From contig JAKSOF010000019.1 of the NCBI GenBank assembly GCA_024405735.1, positions 1 to 35,949 of the forward strand: a DNA stretch of 35,949 bases. The letters run 5' to 3'. The position numbers and the translations under genes are program-made. Shown here in pieces: positions 8,041 to 15,930 of the stretch. This DNA comes from Victivallaceae bacterium (GTDB lineage: Bacteria > Verrucomicrobiota > Lentisphaeria > Victivallales > Victivallaceae). The notes under the pieces were generated by a model that had not been told where the DNA came from, made no database searches, and saw only the letters and a list, made by a program, of their open reading frames with translations. Each line of letters starts with the position of its first letter. Positions within the stretch are counted from its first letter, which is position 1.

Positions 8041-8548
8041 TAGTTTTAAGTTTAAAGTTATAAGTTTACAGTGCTTGGCAGGGAGCTTTTCGGCTCCCTG
8101 ACCCTCCGACAGCGCCGATGCATCCCCCTCCGCCAAGGCTACGGCGGGACAAGTCGTGCCGGCTTAAAAAAGCAAACGGTAAAATGCCACTCTCGCGGCA
8201 TTTGCCGCGAAATTTACGGGGCGATGGGAATATTGGGAGTTGTGGGATTTGTGGGAATTTTGAGATAAGACAATCCTGCGATAATCACAACTCTGCGGCA
8301 ATGAGCGCGATAGCGAGCGTATTGTCCCACAATTCCCACTCCTCACACGACTCCCATATAACCACGTTTCTTTCGCGCTCGCGGCGCGATGCTTAAAAAA
8401 CAATCGGCAGTACGCATTGACCAAACCAATCGCGTACTGCCGTTTTGTATCGCTTTATAAGCCGACACGATGTGTCGGCGCATTCAGGGGCACGGGGGCA
8501 GAGCCCCCGACCAAGCACTGTAAACTCTAAACTTTAAACTTATAACTT
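8041..8548. mobile_element. Candidate MITE-like element bounded by 38-bp inverted repeats
   Basis: The 38 bases at 8041-8078 and the reverse complement of 8511-8548 agree at 33 positions, with the 18-base inner end GTTTACAGTGCTTGG nearly invariant. They bracket 508 bp with no gene but many hairpins. This is the layout of a non-autonomous transposable element. I cannot see target-site duplications or a second copy in the window, so a structured terminator region or a decayed repeat remains possible. Confidence 0.45.
8405..8446. terminator. Strong bidirectional intrinsic terminator
   Basis: CGGCAGTACGC (8405-8415) pairs with GCGTACTGCCG (8432-8442). The stem extends inward through ATTG/CAAT with one bulged base. 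On the plus strand TTTT follows; on the minus strand the stem is followed by ATTGTTTTTT. It can end transcription from both the PfkB gene and the gltX operon. Confidence 0.7.
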
Positions 8549-8551
8549 TTT

Positions 8552-8977
8552 TCACTCCGTGAAAAACACCGGCGCATTTTTCGGCAACCGGTGCGTGTTG
8601 TCGATGACCGCCGGCTGTTTCGGATTGACGGAAAGAAACACCAGCCGCTGTTTGGCATTGAGAAATTCGCCCTGAATGACAACGGTGGTCGTCCGTGTCG
8701 GGAAGTCCCAGGTGTATTCGGCGCGTCCGATCAAATCGGAAAAGTAGTTGATCTTGCATTTCGGCTCCGTTTGGAGCGCGATTTTGTATTCCGACGGTGT
8801 GATGAGGTTGTTTTTGCCCAAATTGTGCTGTAAAGTGGCGACGGCGATCGCCTGCATTTGCTTTTCTTCGGAATCGTAGAGCATTTTGCACGGTTTCCCG
8901 TTGACGTGAACGATGTTGCGGCAACCGCAAAGAAGCGCGATCCCGAGCAATCCGGCAAAGAGAGAGATTTTTTTCAT
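8552..8977 (-). CDS. Small putative lipoprotein of unknown function
   Basis: A 141-residue protein with a lipoprotein signal peptide: MKK, a hydrophobic run, then LLCGC with Cys19 as the likely lipidated residue. The mature part has no domain I recognise. It contains KPCKMLYDSEEKQMQAIAVA and alternating beta-like segments (TTTVVIQGEF, RLVFLSV), so a small beta-rich envelope protein is possible. It is last in the gltX-gatB-recO-like run, 10 bp after the RecO-like gene. I do not assign a role. Confidence 0.75.
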   Translation of the reverse strand: MKKISLFAGLLGIALLCGCRNIVHVNGKPCKMLYDSEEKQMQAIAVATLQHNLGKNNLITPSEYKIALQTEPKCKINYFSDLIGRAEYTWDFPTRTTTVVIQGEFLNAKQRLVFLSVNPKQPAVIDNTHRLPKNAPVFFTE

Positions 8978-8987
8978 AAACGACCTT

Positions 8988-9590
8988 TCAACGGCTGAGG
9001 TGTTGATAATCCAGTAGCGAATTGAGCCATAAGTTCAGTTCGTGCCAGTAATTTTCGGCACAGCGCGGCAGATCCGAATTGTCGATGCCCGCCGCGACGA
9101 GATTTTCGAGAAATTCCGATTGCTGGGGAGTCGTGCCGTCGGGGAGCAAGCCGTTTTCGTAGAGGTAAGCGCACTTGATGACGACGGCGCATTGCTCTAA
9201 AGTCCACGCATTTTCCTCTTTTCCTGCAAGTTGGGAAAAAACGGAACGCAACGTGTCGTAGGTATACGGTTGCGGCAGATTGCCGGGCAGATTTTTCAGG
9301 AGAAACGCTCCGATCCTTTCCGCCATCGCGAAGTTTTTGACGTGATCGGCGACGCCGGAAAAATCAGTCAGCGTTTCGATGCGGTCGGCGGTGAAAATCT
9401 CTCCTTTTGCATCGTCCTTGAATTCGGCTTCCACTTCGCGGAATTTGTCCGCGACCGGTCCCGCCGCGCTTTCGGCGCGGTGGAGCATCAGCGAGATCTT
9501 GCCGTAATCGGGGGAGATCCCGCGCAACACCAATGCCGTTTCGCGGCACGGGTGCTTGTCGAGGATGATGACGGGAGAAGTGACGATCAA
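8988..9590 (-). CDS. recO: Divergent RecO-like DNA repair protein
   Basis: A 200-residue protein whose N-terminus resembles the RecO OB fold: a short strand, a reactive-looking DKHPCRETALVLRG segment, then SPDYGKISLMLHRAESA, as in RecO's typical 'E-x-x-x-x-L-x-x-G-x-I-x-x-x-A-x-G' pattern. RecO loads RecA onto SSB-covered DNA with RecR. The rest is helical, as in RecO, but I see no CxxC zinc finger, and it is shorter than the usual 230-260 residues. It sits 5 bp after gatB. The assignment rests mainly on the first 45 residues, so it is probable, not certain. Confidence 0.55.
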   Translation of the reverse strand: MIVTSPVIILDKHPCRETALVLRGISPDYGKISLMLHRAESAAGPVADKFREVEAEFKDDAKGEIFTADRIETLTDFSGVADHVKNFAMAERIGAFLLKNLPGNLPQPYTYDTLRSVFSQLAGKEENAWTLEQCAVVIKCAYLYENGLLPDGTTPQQSEFLENLVAAGIDNSDLPRCAENYWHELNLWLNSLLDYQHLSR

Positions 9591-9595
9591 GGCGT

Positions 9596-11035
9596 TTACC
9601 CCAATTGTTTTTTCAATTCGGCGATCACCAGTTGCGGATTGGCGCGCCCCTTGCTCAATTTCATCACCTGACCGACGAGATACTGCAAAACGCGCTCGTT
9701 GCCCGCTTTGTATTCGCCGACCTGTTTCGGATTGGCGTTGATCGCGTCGGCGACGACGGAAGCGATCGCCGAGGAGTCGCTGACCTGCGACAAGCCCTTG
9801 TCGGCAATGATTTTTTCGGGGTCTCCGCCCGTGGAAAACATTTCCTCAAAGACGCTTTTGCCGATTTTGCCGTTGATTTTGCCGTCGGAAATGAGATTTG
9901 TCAGTTTTGCGAGCGAGCCCGGCGTGATCTTGCAAGTGTCGAGCGTTGTTTTGGTCTCTCCGAAAAGGCGGAGCAATTCCGACGAGATCCAGTTGGCGAC
10001 AAGTTTCGGCTGTTTGGCGAGTTTCGCCGCTGCGTCGAAGTAAGCGGCAAGCGCGGTGTCGGAAGTCATCACTCCGGCATCGTACGCGCTCAACTGATAG
10101 GATTCTTCGAACCGCTTGCGCATCGCTTCGGGCAATTCGGGCAATTCGGCGCGGATCTTTCCGATCTCCTCGTCGCTCAATTCAAAGGGCATCAGATCGG
10201 GGTCGGGAAAATAGCGGTAGTCGTGCGCGGATTCCTTGCTGCGCATCAGATAGCTTTCTCCGGCTTCGTCATTCCAGCCGCGGGTCTCCTGACGGATGAC
10301 GCCGCCCTCGTCGAGGATATGGCTCTGCCGCCAGTACTCGTACTCGATGGCGCGGTGAACGGCGCGGAAACTGTTGAGGTTTTTCAATTCGATCTTGACG
10401 CCGAATTCCTTTTGCCCCTCGGGGCGGAGCGAGATGTTGACGTCACAGCGCATCTGTCCTTTTTCCATATCGCAGTCGCTGATCTCACCGTAGCGCATGA
10501 TCTCCTTGAGGGCGGTCAAATAGGCATAGGCTTCATCGGCGGAGCGCAGATCGGGTTCGCCGACGATCTCGATCAAAGGGACTCCGGAGCGGTTGTAGTC
10601 CGCTCCGGTGGCGCCCGATGCGTGATTGAGTTTCGCGGGGTCTTCCTCCAGATGGATGCGGGTGATGCCGAGTTTCTTTTCGGGGAGGGGGGCGCCGGAA
10701 AATCCGGTTCCGGAAATCTGCAGAAAACCGTTTTCGCAAAAGGGCAGATCGAATTGGCTGATCTGGTAGTTTTTCGCCAAATCGGGGTAAAAATAACTTT
10801 TGCGGTCGAATTTGCTGTATTTGGCGATCGTGCAGTTGGTCAGCAGTCCCGCCTTGATCGCTTTGCGGACGGCTTCGCGGTTGGGCACGGGGAGCGTGCC
10901 GGGGTAGCCGAGGCAGACCGGGCAGACGAGCGTATTGGGTTCCGCGCCGAACTTGTTGGCGCACGAGCAGAACATTTTGCTTTGGGTGCGGACTTGGACG
11001 TGGACTTCCAATCCGATGACCGCTTCGTATTTCAT
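9596..11035 (-). CDS. gatB: Aspartyl/glutamyl-tRNA amidotransferase subunit B (GatB)
   Basis: GatB is the kinase-like subunit of GatCAB, which converts Glu-tRNA(Gln) and/or Asp-tRNA(Asn) to the amide form. The 479 residues start with the signature MKYEAVIGLEVHVQVRTQSK and include the paired CSCANKFG and CPVCLGYPGTLP zinc cysteines, then DRKSYFYPDL and the C-terminal helical/YqeY tRNA-binding domain. It follows gltX by 24 bp. Pairing with GltX suggests the latter mischarges tRNA(Gln) and GatCAB corrects it; gatA and gatC are not in the window, so this is inference from context. Confidence 0.97.
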   Translation of the reverse strand: MKYEAVIGLEVHVQVRTQSKMFCSCANKFGAEPNTLVCPVCLGYPGTLPVPNREAVRKAIKAGLLTNCTIAKYSKFDRKSYFYPDLAKNYQISQFDLPFCENGFLQISGTGFSGAPLPEKKLGITRIHLEEDPAKLNHASGATGADYNRSGVPLIEIVGEPDLRSADEAYAYLTALKEIMRYGEISDCDMEKGQMRCDVNISLRPEGQKEFGVKIELKNLNSFRAVHRAIEYEYWRQSHILDEGGVIRQETRGWNDEAGESYLMRSKESAHDYRYFPDPDLMPFELSDEEIGKIRAELPELPEAMRKRFEESYQLSAYDAGVMTSDTALAAYFDAAAKLAKQPKLVANWISSELLRLFGETKTTLDTCKITPGSLAKLTNLISDGKINGKIGKSVFEEMFSTGGDPEKIIADKGLSQVSDSSAIASVVADAINANPKQVGEYKAGNERVLQYLVGQVMKLSKGRANPQLVIAELKKQLG

Positions 11036-11059
11036 TTTTGCTGTTTCCTGTGATATGGC

Positions 11060-12508
11060 TTAATTGAGTTTTTTCAATGCGAGATCAAGACGCCGGAGCG
11101 ATTCCTCCTTGCCGAGGATCCCGGCGATGTCGCCGGCTCCGCCCGGAGTGACCGTCTGTCCGGCGAGGGCGATGCGGATCGCCCACATCGGCTGACCGAG
11201 TTTCACTTCGTGCTTCTGGGCATAAGTTGCGGCGATGCCGTTGACGGCTTCGAGTGTGAATTCACTTAACGCGGCAAATTGCGGAATGGTTTCCGTCAGC
11301 ACCGCTTTTGCGGTTTCGGCGTTGCATTTGCTTTTTTTGTTGTCGAAAAGTTCGATGCCGTAATCGGGCAATGCGCGCAAAAACGCAATTTTTTCGGGGA
11401 TTTCGGACAAGATTTCGGTGCGCGATTGCAAAAGCGCGGCGATCTTGTCCCACGCGCTTTCAAGCGGAGTGCCCGCGACATCCGCAAAGGGACGCGCCAT
11501 TTCGATGAATTTTTCCGGAGCAAGAGCTTTGATGTATTCGGAATTCATCCAGCGCAATTTTCCGTAGTCGAAAACCGCGCTCGACTTGTTGAGTCCCGTC
11601 AATTGAAAGGCTTCGGCGAGTTCCGTCAGGGTAAAAAGTTCGCGGTCGCTTTTGGGGGACCAGCCGAGCAAAGCGATGTAGTTGACGATCGCTTCCGGCA
11701 AATATCCCTCGGCGACGAGATTTTCAAAACTCACCGAACCGTGACGCTTGGAAAGTTTGGAAATGTTGCCCTCGGCGTCGCGCCCCATGATCAGCGGCAA
11801 ATGCACGTATTGCGGGATCTCCCAGCCGAAAGCGCGGTAAAGCATATTGTATTTCGGCGTCGACGAAAGATATTCCGAACCGCGCACGACGTGGGTGATC
11901 TGCATCAGATGATCGTCGATGACGTTGGCGAAGTTGTAGGTCGGCATCCCGTCGCTTTTGAGGAGGATCTGATCGTCCAGGACTTTGTTTTCAATGGTGA
12001 TCTCGCCGTAGACGCAGTCGGTGAAAGTCGTCGCTCCGTCGCGCGGTACGCGCTGACGGATGACCCACGGCGCGCCGGAAGCGATTTTTTTCTCGACCTC
12101 GGCGGCGGAAAGTTCGCCGCAATGACCGGGACATCCTCCGGCGTGCGGGGTTTCTTCTTCGCCGCTATCCTCGTGCTTTTCGCAGAAACAGTAATAAGCG
12201 CCGCCGCGCGCGACGAGTTCTTTGGCGTATTTTCCGTAAAGTTCCTTGCGTTCGCTCTGCACATAGGGACCGAAATCCCCTCCGGCGTCGGGACCTTCGT
12301 CGTGATCCAATCCGGCGCGTTCAAGCGTCGCGTAGATCACTTCGACGGCGTTGTCGACGTAACGGGCGCGGTCGGTATCCTCGATGCGGAGGATGAAACG
12401 GCCGTTTTGAGAACGGGCGAGCAACCACGCGTAAAGCGCGGTCCGCAAATTGCCGACGTGCATGAATCCGGTCGGACTCGGGGCGAAACGGGTACGGACA
12501 CAACTCAT
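11060..12508 (-). CDS. gltX: Glutamate--tRNA ligase (GltX)
   Basis: This class I synthetase charges tRNA(Glu), and possibly tRNA(Gln), with glutamate. The HIGH-type motif is PSPTGFMHVGN at the N-terminus and the KMSKS loop is ISKLSKRHG. A zinc-binding segment with CFC, then CPGHC, lies in between. About 482 residues, normal length. I start at the ATG at 12508 (protein begins MSCVRTRFAPSPTG), with AGGGA upstream. An in-frame TTG at 12535 would add nine residues before the usual start and is less likely. It heads the gltX-gatB-recO-like-lipoprotein operon and is divergent from the membrane glycosyltransferase. Confidence 0.97.
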   Translation of the reverse strand: MSCVRTRFAPSPTGFMHVGNLRTALYAWLLARSQNGRFILRIEDTDRARYVDNAVEVIYATLERAGLDHDEGPDAGGDFGPYVQSERKELYGKYAKELVARGGAYYCFCEKHEDSGEEETPHAGGCPGHCGELSAAEVEKKIASGAPWVIRQRVPRDGATTFTDCVYGEITIENKVLDDQILLKSDGMPTYNFANVIDDHLMQITHVVRGSEYLSSTPKYNMLYRAFGWEIPQYVHLPLIMGRDAEGNISKLSKRHGSVSFENLVAEGYLPEAIVNYIALLGWSPKSDRELFTLTELAEAFQLTGLNKSSAVFDYGKLRWMNSEYIKALAPEKFIEMARPFADVAGTPLESAWDKIAALLQSRTEILSEIPEKIAFLRALPDYGIELFDNKKSKCNAETAKAVLTETIPQFAALSEFTLEAVNGIAATYAQKHEVKLGQPMWAIRIALAGQTVTPGGAGDIAGILGKEESLRRLDLALKKLN

Positions 12509-12552
12509 AATCAAAATCCCTGTGTTTATTATCAAAAGAGAACCATCATTAT

Positions 12553-12581
12553 AATATAGTATCCGATACGCGCTTTTGCAA
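12553..12581 (-). promoter_or_regulatory. Promoter of the gltX operon
   Basis: On the minus strand TTGCAA (12576-12581), 17 bp, TATATT (12553-12558), about 45 bp before the GltX ATG. Confidence 0.75.
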
Positions 12582-12684
12582 TGAAAGGAAACGGCAAAAA
12601 AGATATTTCGCCGTCGCGGACAAATAATTATTTCCGCCGTTGTTTGATATAACCGGAATCTTCGGAGAAAAGTTTCTTTGAAAC

Positions 12685-12713
12685 TTGAAAAAATCCCGTT
12701 TTTGTGCTATATT
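12685..12713 (+). promoter_or_regulatory. Promoter of the membrane glycosyltransferase gene
   Basis: TTGAAA (12685-12690), 17 bp, TATATT (12708-12713), about 36 bp before the ATG at 12750. Confidence 0.75.
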
Positions 12714-12749
12714 AACGGCAACATAAAAATTTAACGGCGGGAATTCGGA

Positions 12750-14144
12750 ATGAAACGTATGAAATGGAGCATCGGCACCAAAGCGTTTGTCGCATTGATC
12801 GCAGTCTGTATCGCGGCGGTGTGCTTCCTCGGGTTCTTTTACGCGAATCCGCTTGAAGTGCTTTACACTCAAGTTGACTATGCACTTGCCGTTTTCGGCA
12901 TTTATGCGGCACTTGCTTCTTTGACTTACTTTTTGATCGTTTCACTGGGGGCATTCTTTTACCGCGCCGCGCCGACGCCCGGCGATGACGAATTGCCGAC
13001 GTGCACCGTGCTGATCCCCGCCTACAACGAGGGCAAGCAGGTCGCGCTGACGATCGAAAGTCTCCTCAAAAGCGATTATCCCGGTGACAAATTGCAGGTT
13101 TTCGCCATCGACGACGGCTCCAAGGACGATACCCGGTACTGGATCCGGTACGCCGCGGAAAGATCCGGCGGCAAGGTCACTCCGGTCTTTCTCGACCGGA
13201 ACGGCGGCAAAAAAGCGGCGCTTTACAAAGGAATGAAACTGGCGAAAAGCGAGGTCGTTGTAACGCTTGACAGCGATTCGATCGTCCGGCGTGATTCGCT
13301 CCGCAATCTGGTCGCGCCCTTTCAAAATCCGCGCGTCGGCGCCGTCGCCGGCAACATCCGCGTGATGAACGATCAAAACATTTTCGGCAAGATGCTCGAT
13401 GTTTCCTTTGCCTTTACGTTTGACTTTATGCGTTGCGCGCAAAGCAGTTTCGGAGGGACCGTCCTCTGTACTCCGGGCGCGTTGAGTGCTTACCGGCTTA
13501 CCGCTTTGCTGCCGGTGATCGACGAATGGCTCAACCAGGTCTTTATGGGCGCGCCCTCGACGATCGGAGAGGACCGTGCGCTTTCGAGTCTGATTTTGCT
13601 CTCGAATTATCAGGTGCGTTTTCAGCAGAACGCCATCGCCTGTACGACGATCCCGACGACCTATGTCCGCATCTGCCGGATGTATCTGCGCTGGATCCGC
13701 AGCGACATCCGGGAAAACATCCGGATGGCACGGGCGGTTTTGACTGGCACGATCCGCCACTGGTCGCCGCGGATGCTCGTATTGCAGGCGAATCTGCTCT
13801 TTCTCGATCTCAGCATTCTCGCGCCGCTGGTGGCGATCCCCGGAATCGTTTCCTTTTTGATCGTCCACCTTGCCAATCTGCCGATGATCCTGATGATGAT
13901 GCTTCTCGCTTCGCTGGGGTGGGCGGTCATTCCCGCCGTGATTTACGCGGAACGCTATTCGCCCTTGAAATCGCTCTGGGCTTTCGGGTATTGCGTCTTT
14001 TACTTTTTCGGTCTTTCCTGGGTGCCGATCTATTCTATTTTCACGCTCCGCAACGGCAGTTGGATGACGCGTGAACTTGCCCAGCAGGGACGCGAGGATC
14101 AAGCCGCCGCCAAGATCGAAGCGGTCGGCGTTTCCAAAAACTGA
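12750..14144 (+). CDS. Membrane-bound family 2 glycosyltransferase, hyaluronan synthase/NodC-like
   Basis: A processive beta-glycosyltransferase of 464 residues in the inner membrane. Two hydrophobic segments (about 10-32 and 44-70) precede a GT-A domain with VLIPAYNE at 87-94, DDGS at 121-124, DSD at 174-176, an acceptor-loop stretch CTPGALSAYR at 240-249, GEDR at 273-276 and an RMYLRW motif (about 310-315) in place of Q/RxxRW. Further membrane helices follow. This set is that of hyaluronan, chitin and NodC-type synthases. The product is unknown: hyaluronan needs UDP-glucuronate, which the dehydrogenase at 34020 could supply, but they are 20 kb apart. It has its own promoter and terminator. 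Confidence 0.85.
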   Translation: MKRMKWSIGTKAFVALIAVCIAAVCFLGFFYANPLEVLYTQVDYALAVFGIYAALASLTYFLIVSLGAFFYRAAPTPGDDELPTCTVLIPAYNEGKQVALTIESLLKSDYPGDKLQVFAIDDGSKDDTRYWIRYAAERSGGKVTPVFLDRNGGKKAALYKGMKLAKSEVVVTLDSDSIVRRDSLRNLVAPFQNPRVGAVAGNIRVMNDQNIFGKMLDVSFAFTFDFMRCAQSSFGGTVLCTPGALSAYRLTALLPVIDEWLNQVFMGAPSTIGEDRALSSLILLSNYQVRFQQNAIACTTIPTTYVRICRMYLRWIRSDIRENIRMARAVLTGTIRHWSPRMLVLQANLLFLDLSILAPLVAIPGIVSFLIVHLANLPMILMMMLLASLGWAVIPAVIYAERYSPLKSLWAFGYCVFYFFGLSWVPIYSIFTLRNGSWMTRELAQQGREDQAAAKIEAVGVSKN

Positions 14145-14169
14145 CGCATCACTTGTCGGCGTCAGTTTT
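14141..14169 (+). terminator. Intrinsic terminator of the glycosyltransferase gene
   Basis: CTGACGC (14141-14147), an 11-nt loop, GCGTCAG (14159-14165), then TTTT. The left arm contains the TGA stop codon itself (14142-14144), so the stem starts at the end of the gene. Confidence 0.7.
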
Positions 14170-14193
14170 CGTTTGCTCTCATCCGGTAAAAAT

Positions 14194-14922
14194 CTACTTC
14201 TTTCTCACCGCTTCGACGGGGGCGACTTTGCCGATGGCGGCAAGGAATTTCTGAATGGTGGCTTCGGGGGCGACCTGCAGTTGCGGGTCGATGCCGGGGC
14301 GGTCGAGCGTATTGAGTTGGACAATATCGGGCGCGATGCGCTTGACGTGCCGGGCAAAACGTGCGATGGCGTCGTCGGAATCGTTGATGCCGGGGACGAT
14401 AAAAAGTTCCAGCGCGACGCGGCATTTCGCCTGATGCCTGAAATCGGCGAGCGATTGGATCGTATCTTCAAAGCGTACGGCGGGGGAAGGGCGGTTGATC
14501 GCGTCGAATTCCTCCTGACACGAAGCGTCGAGCGAGGGGATGACAAGGTCGATATGACGCAATTCCTCCTGCAATTTTTTGTCGCCGAGCAGAAGCCCGT
14601 TGGTGAGCAAGGTCACGCGGTATTGCGGATAATGCGTTTTAAGAAAATCGATCACTTCCCCGATATGGCTGTGCAATGTCGGCTCGCCCAAGCCGGAAAA
14701 GGTGATGGAATCAAGTTTGGGAGCCGTTTTCAGCACGGCGTCAAGTTCCGCCAGCACTTCTTTTGTCGGCACATATTCTTTGCGTTCGCAAGTCGCGTCG
14801 GTCGTTTCTCCGGCTTCGCAGTAAATGCAATTTAAATTGCACGTTTTTTTGGGGATCAATCCGATGCCGAGCGAAACGCCGAGCCGCCGCGACTGCAAGG
14901 GACCGAAAACATAACGGGACAT
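14194..14922 (-). CDS. Radical SAM protein (COG0731-like)
   Basis: A 242-residue iron-sulfur enzyme with the radical SAM cluster motif CNLNCIYC at 28-35 (Cys28, 32, 35). It has GLGEPT-type residues in SITFSGLGEPTLH and a TLLTNGLLL strand, typical of the small radical SAM group related to wyosine/pyruvate-formate activators. It lacks an extra Cys-rich C-terminal domain. The ATG at 14922 has an AGGAG site 8 bp upstream. It has its own promoter, buried in an 11-bp inverted repeat, and lies downstream of the AraC gene on the same strand. The reaction cannot be inferred. Confidence 0.85.
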   Translation of the reverse strand: MSRYVFGPLQSRRLGVSLGIGLIPKKTCNLNCIYCEAGETTDATCERKEYVPTKEVLAELDAVLKTAPKLDSITFSGLGEPTLHSHIGEVIDFLKTHYPQYRVTLLTNGLLLGDKKLQEELRHIDLVIPSLDASCQEEFDAINRPSPAVRFEDTIQSLADFRHQAKCRVALELFIVPGINDSDDAIARFARHVKRIAPDIVQLNTLDRPGIDPQLQVAPEATIQKFLAAIGKVAPVEAVRKK

Positions 14923-14949
14923 ATCGTGAACTCCTTTGGTTATCGTCAG

Positions 14950-14980
14950 AATATACTTGAAAAAATGCGTTTTTTCAAGT
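14950..14980 (-). promoter_or_regulatory. Promoter with overlapping dyad operator for the radical SAM gene
   Basis: On the minus strand TTGAAA (14973-14978), 17 bp, TATATT (14950-14955). A perfect 11-bp inverted repeat, ACTTGAAAAAA (14955-14965)-TGCG-TTTTTTCAAGT (14970-14980), covers the -35 and all of the spacer. It could be an operator, or an AT-rich hairpin that also ends transcription from the AraC gene upstream. Confidence 0.65.
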
Positions 14981-15021
14981 GAAAACCGACGGGACGCTCC
15001 GGTCTGGGGCAGGGAAAAGCG

Positions 15022-15840
15022 TCATCTTTTTTTACGGTATTCCCCCGGCGTCATGCCGCATAACTCCTTGAATACGCGGCAGAAATAAAAACTGGATTCA
15101 AAACCGGAGGCGTCGGCGACGACGGAAAGAGTCCATTCGGGATGTTCGGAAAGGATTTTTTGCGCTTTTTGGATGCGTTTTTTCATCACGATGCGGCTGA
15201 AGCAAGTCTGATAACGCTCTTTCAGATAATGGGTCAGAGTGGACTCGCTGCAGGCGACGGCGCGGGCGGCGTTGGCGAGAGTCAGCGTTTCCGTGAGATG
15301 ACGGTCGATATACTGCTGAAGCTTGAACATCCGCAGGTCGCGGGGGTAGCCGACAAGTTCCTTGGAAACGATGTATTCAAGGAGAACTTGCACCATATGC
15401 TCCAGATTGCGCAGTTCCTCCCCCGCAAAGAGGGGCAGGGCAAAATAAGCGTCGTTTTCTTCCCTGCTCTGAATGCAGGAGGGGATTTGGTCGTCCATAC
15501 GGAATTGACCGATGACGAGAAATCCGGCGACTTCCTCCAGAAAGAGGACGGGCGCGATGATCTCGCCCAGCCCCGCGTGACAGCGGTATGTGAGGATTTT
15601 TTTCGCGGCAAGACATTCGCGCTGTTTTTCTCGGTCGAGGGCGGTGCAGGCGGCGACGCCGAAGCGTCTTTCCTGCATGAAACGGCAAAAGGCTGAACAC
15701 TCCGCATTGCGGCCGCGCTCAATGATTTTGCCGTCCGCGCTGAAAAATACGGCGCGCAGTTTCATCAATCCGGCGAAGTCGTCGAGCAACCGGCGCACGT
15801 CCTCTTTTAAAATCAATTCCGTCTGGATCGGATTTTCCAT
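15022..15840 (-). CDS. AraC-family transcriptional regulator with PocR sensor domain
   Basis: A 272-residue cytoplasmic activator. Residues about 1-150 form a PocR domain with its conserved cysteines (48, 52, 65, 76 and 87), a small-molecule sensing module. Residues about 168-272 are the double helix-turn-helix: first LTLANAARAVACSESTLTHY, then the second with TLSVVADASGFESSFYFCRVFK and the closing GMTPGEYRKK. It is divergent from the Gfo/Idh-TIM barrel operon with only 146 bp between starts. A pair of 12-bp direct repeats 20 bp apart lies in that gap, so it very probably controls the sugar operon and itself. The ligand is unknown; PocR domains are known for sensing small organic ligands. Confidence 0.9.
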   Translation of the reverse strand: MENPIQTELILKEDVRRLLDDFAGLMKLRAVFFSADGKIIERGRNAECSAFCRFMQERRFGVAACTALDREKQRECLAAKKILTYRCHAGLGEIIAPVLFLEEVAGFLVIGQFRMDDQIPSCIQSREENDAYFALPLFAGEELRNLEHMVQVLLEYIVSKELVGYPRDLRMFKLQQYIDRHLTETLTLANAARAVACSESTLTHYLKERYQTCFSRIVMKKRIQKAQKILSEHPEWTLSVVADASGFESSFYFCRVFKELCGMTPGEYRKKR

Positions 15841-15863
15841 CGTTAAAACTCCTTTTTATAGAT

Positions 15864-15892
15864 AATATAGCATCTTTTGCCAAATAATGCAA
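15864..15892 (-). promoter_or_regulatory. Promoter of the AraC gene
   Basis: On the minus strand TTGCAT (15887-15892), 17 bp, TATATT (15864-15869), about 24 bp before the ATG at 15840. The -35 region and spacer overlap the first operator repeat, which would allow autoregulation. Confidence 0.7.
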
Positions 15893-15909
15893 TGATCTGC
15901 CGGATAATG
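15878..15909. promoter_or_regulatory. Candidate AraC operator: two 12-bp direct repeats spaced 20 bp
   Basis: TGCCAAATAATG (15878-15889) and TGCCGGATAATG (15898-15909) agree at 10 of 12 positions. A weaker third TGCC starts at 15920. A 20-bp period equals about two helical turns, the known arrangement of AraC half-sites. The second repeat ends just before the -35 position expected for the sugar operon. Confidence 0.55.
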
Positions 15910-15930
15910 GATTTTTTTATGCCGATTCGG

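Larger units (their letters stand above)
8034..8551. other. Non-coding block of about 520 bp between the PfkB kinase and lipoprotein genes
   Basis: No credible gene is present; the open frames here are short and in hairpin-rich sequence. It holds long inverted terminal repeats (8041-8078 and 8511-8548) and several hairpins: GGGAGC/GCTCCC near 8082-8100, a 15-bp stem at 8405-8442, CGACAC/GTGTCG near 8463-8478, and GGGGGC/GCCCCC near 8494-8509. There is also an imperfect inverted pair of GGGA-rich phrases (about 8225-8262 and 8328-8357). Confidence 0.75.

Noticed and set aside
9605-11053. 482-codon open frame on the plus strand
   Set aside because: Antisense of gatB, low-complexity Phe/Gly/Val composition.
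11279-12559. 426-codon open frame on the plus strand
   Set aside because: Antisense of gltX; no domain and no ribosome site.
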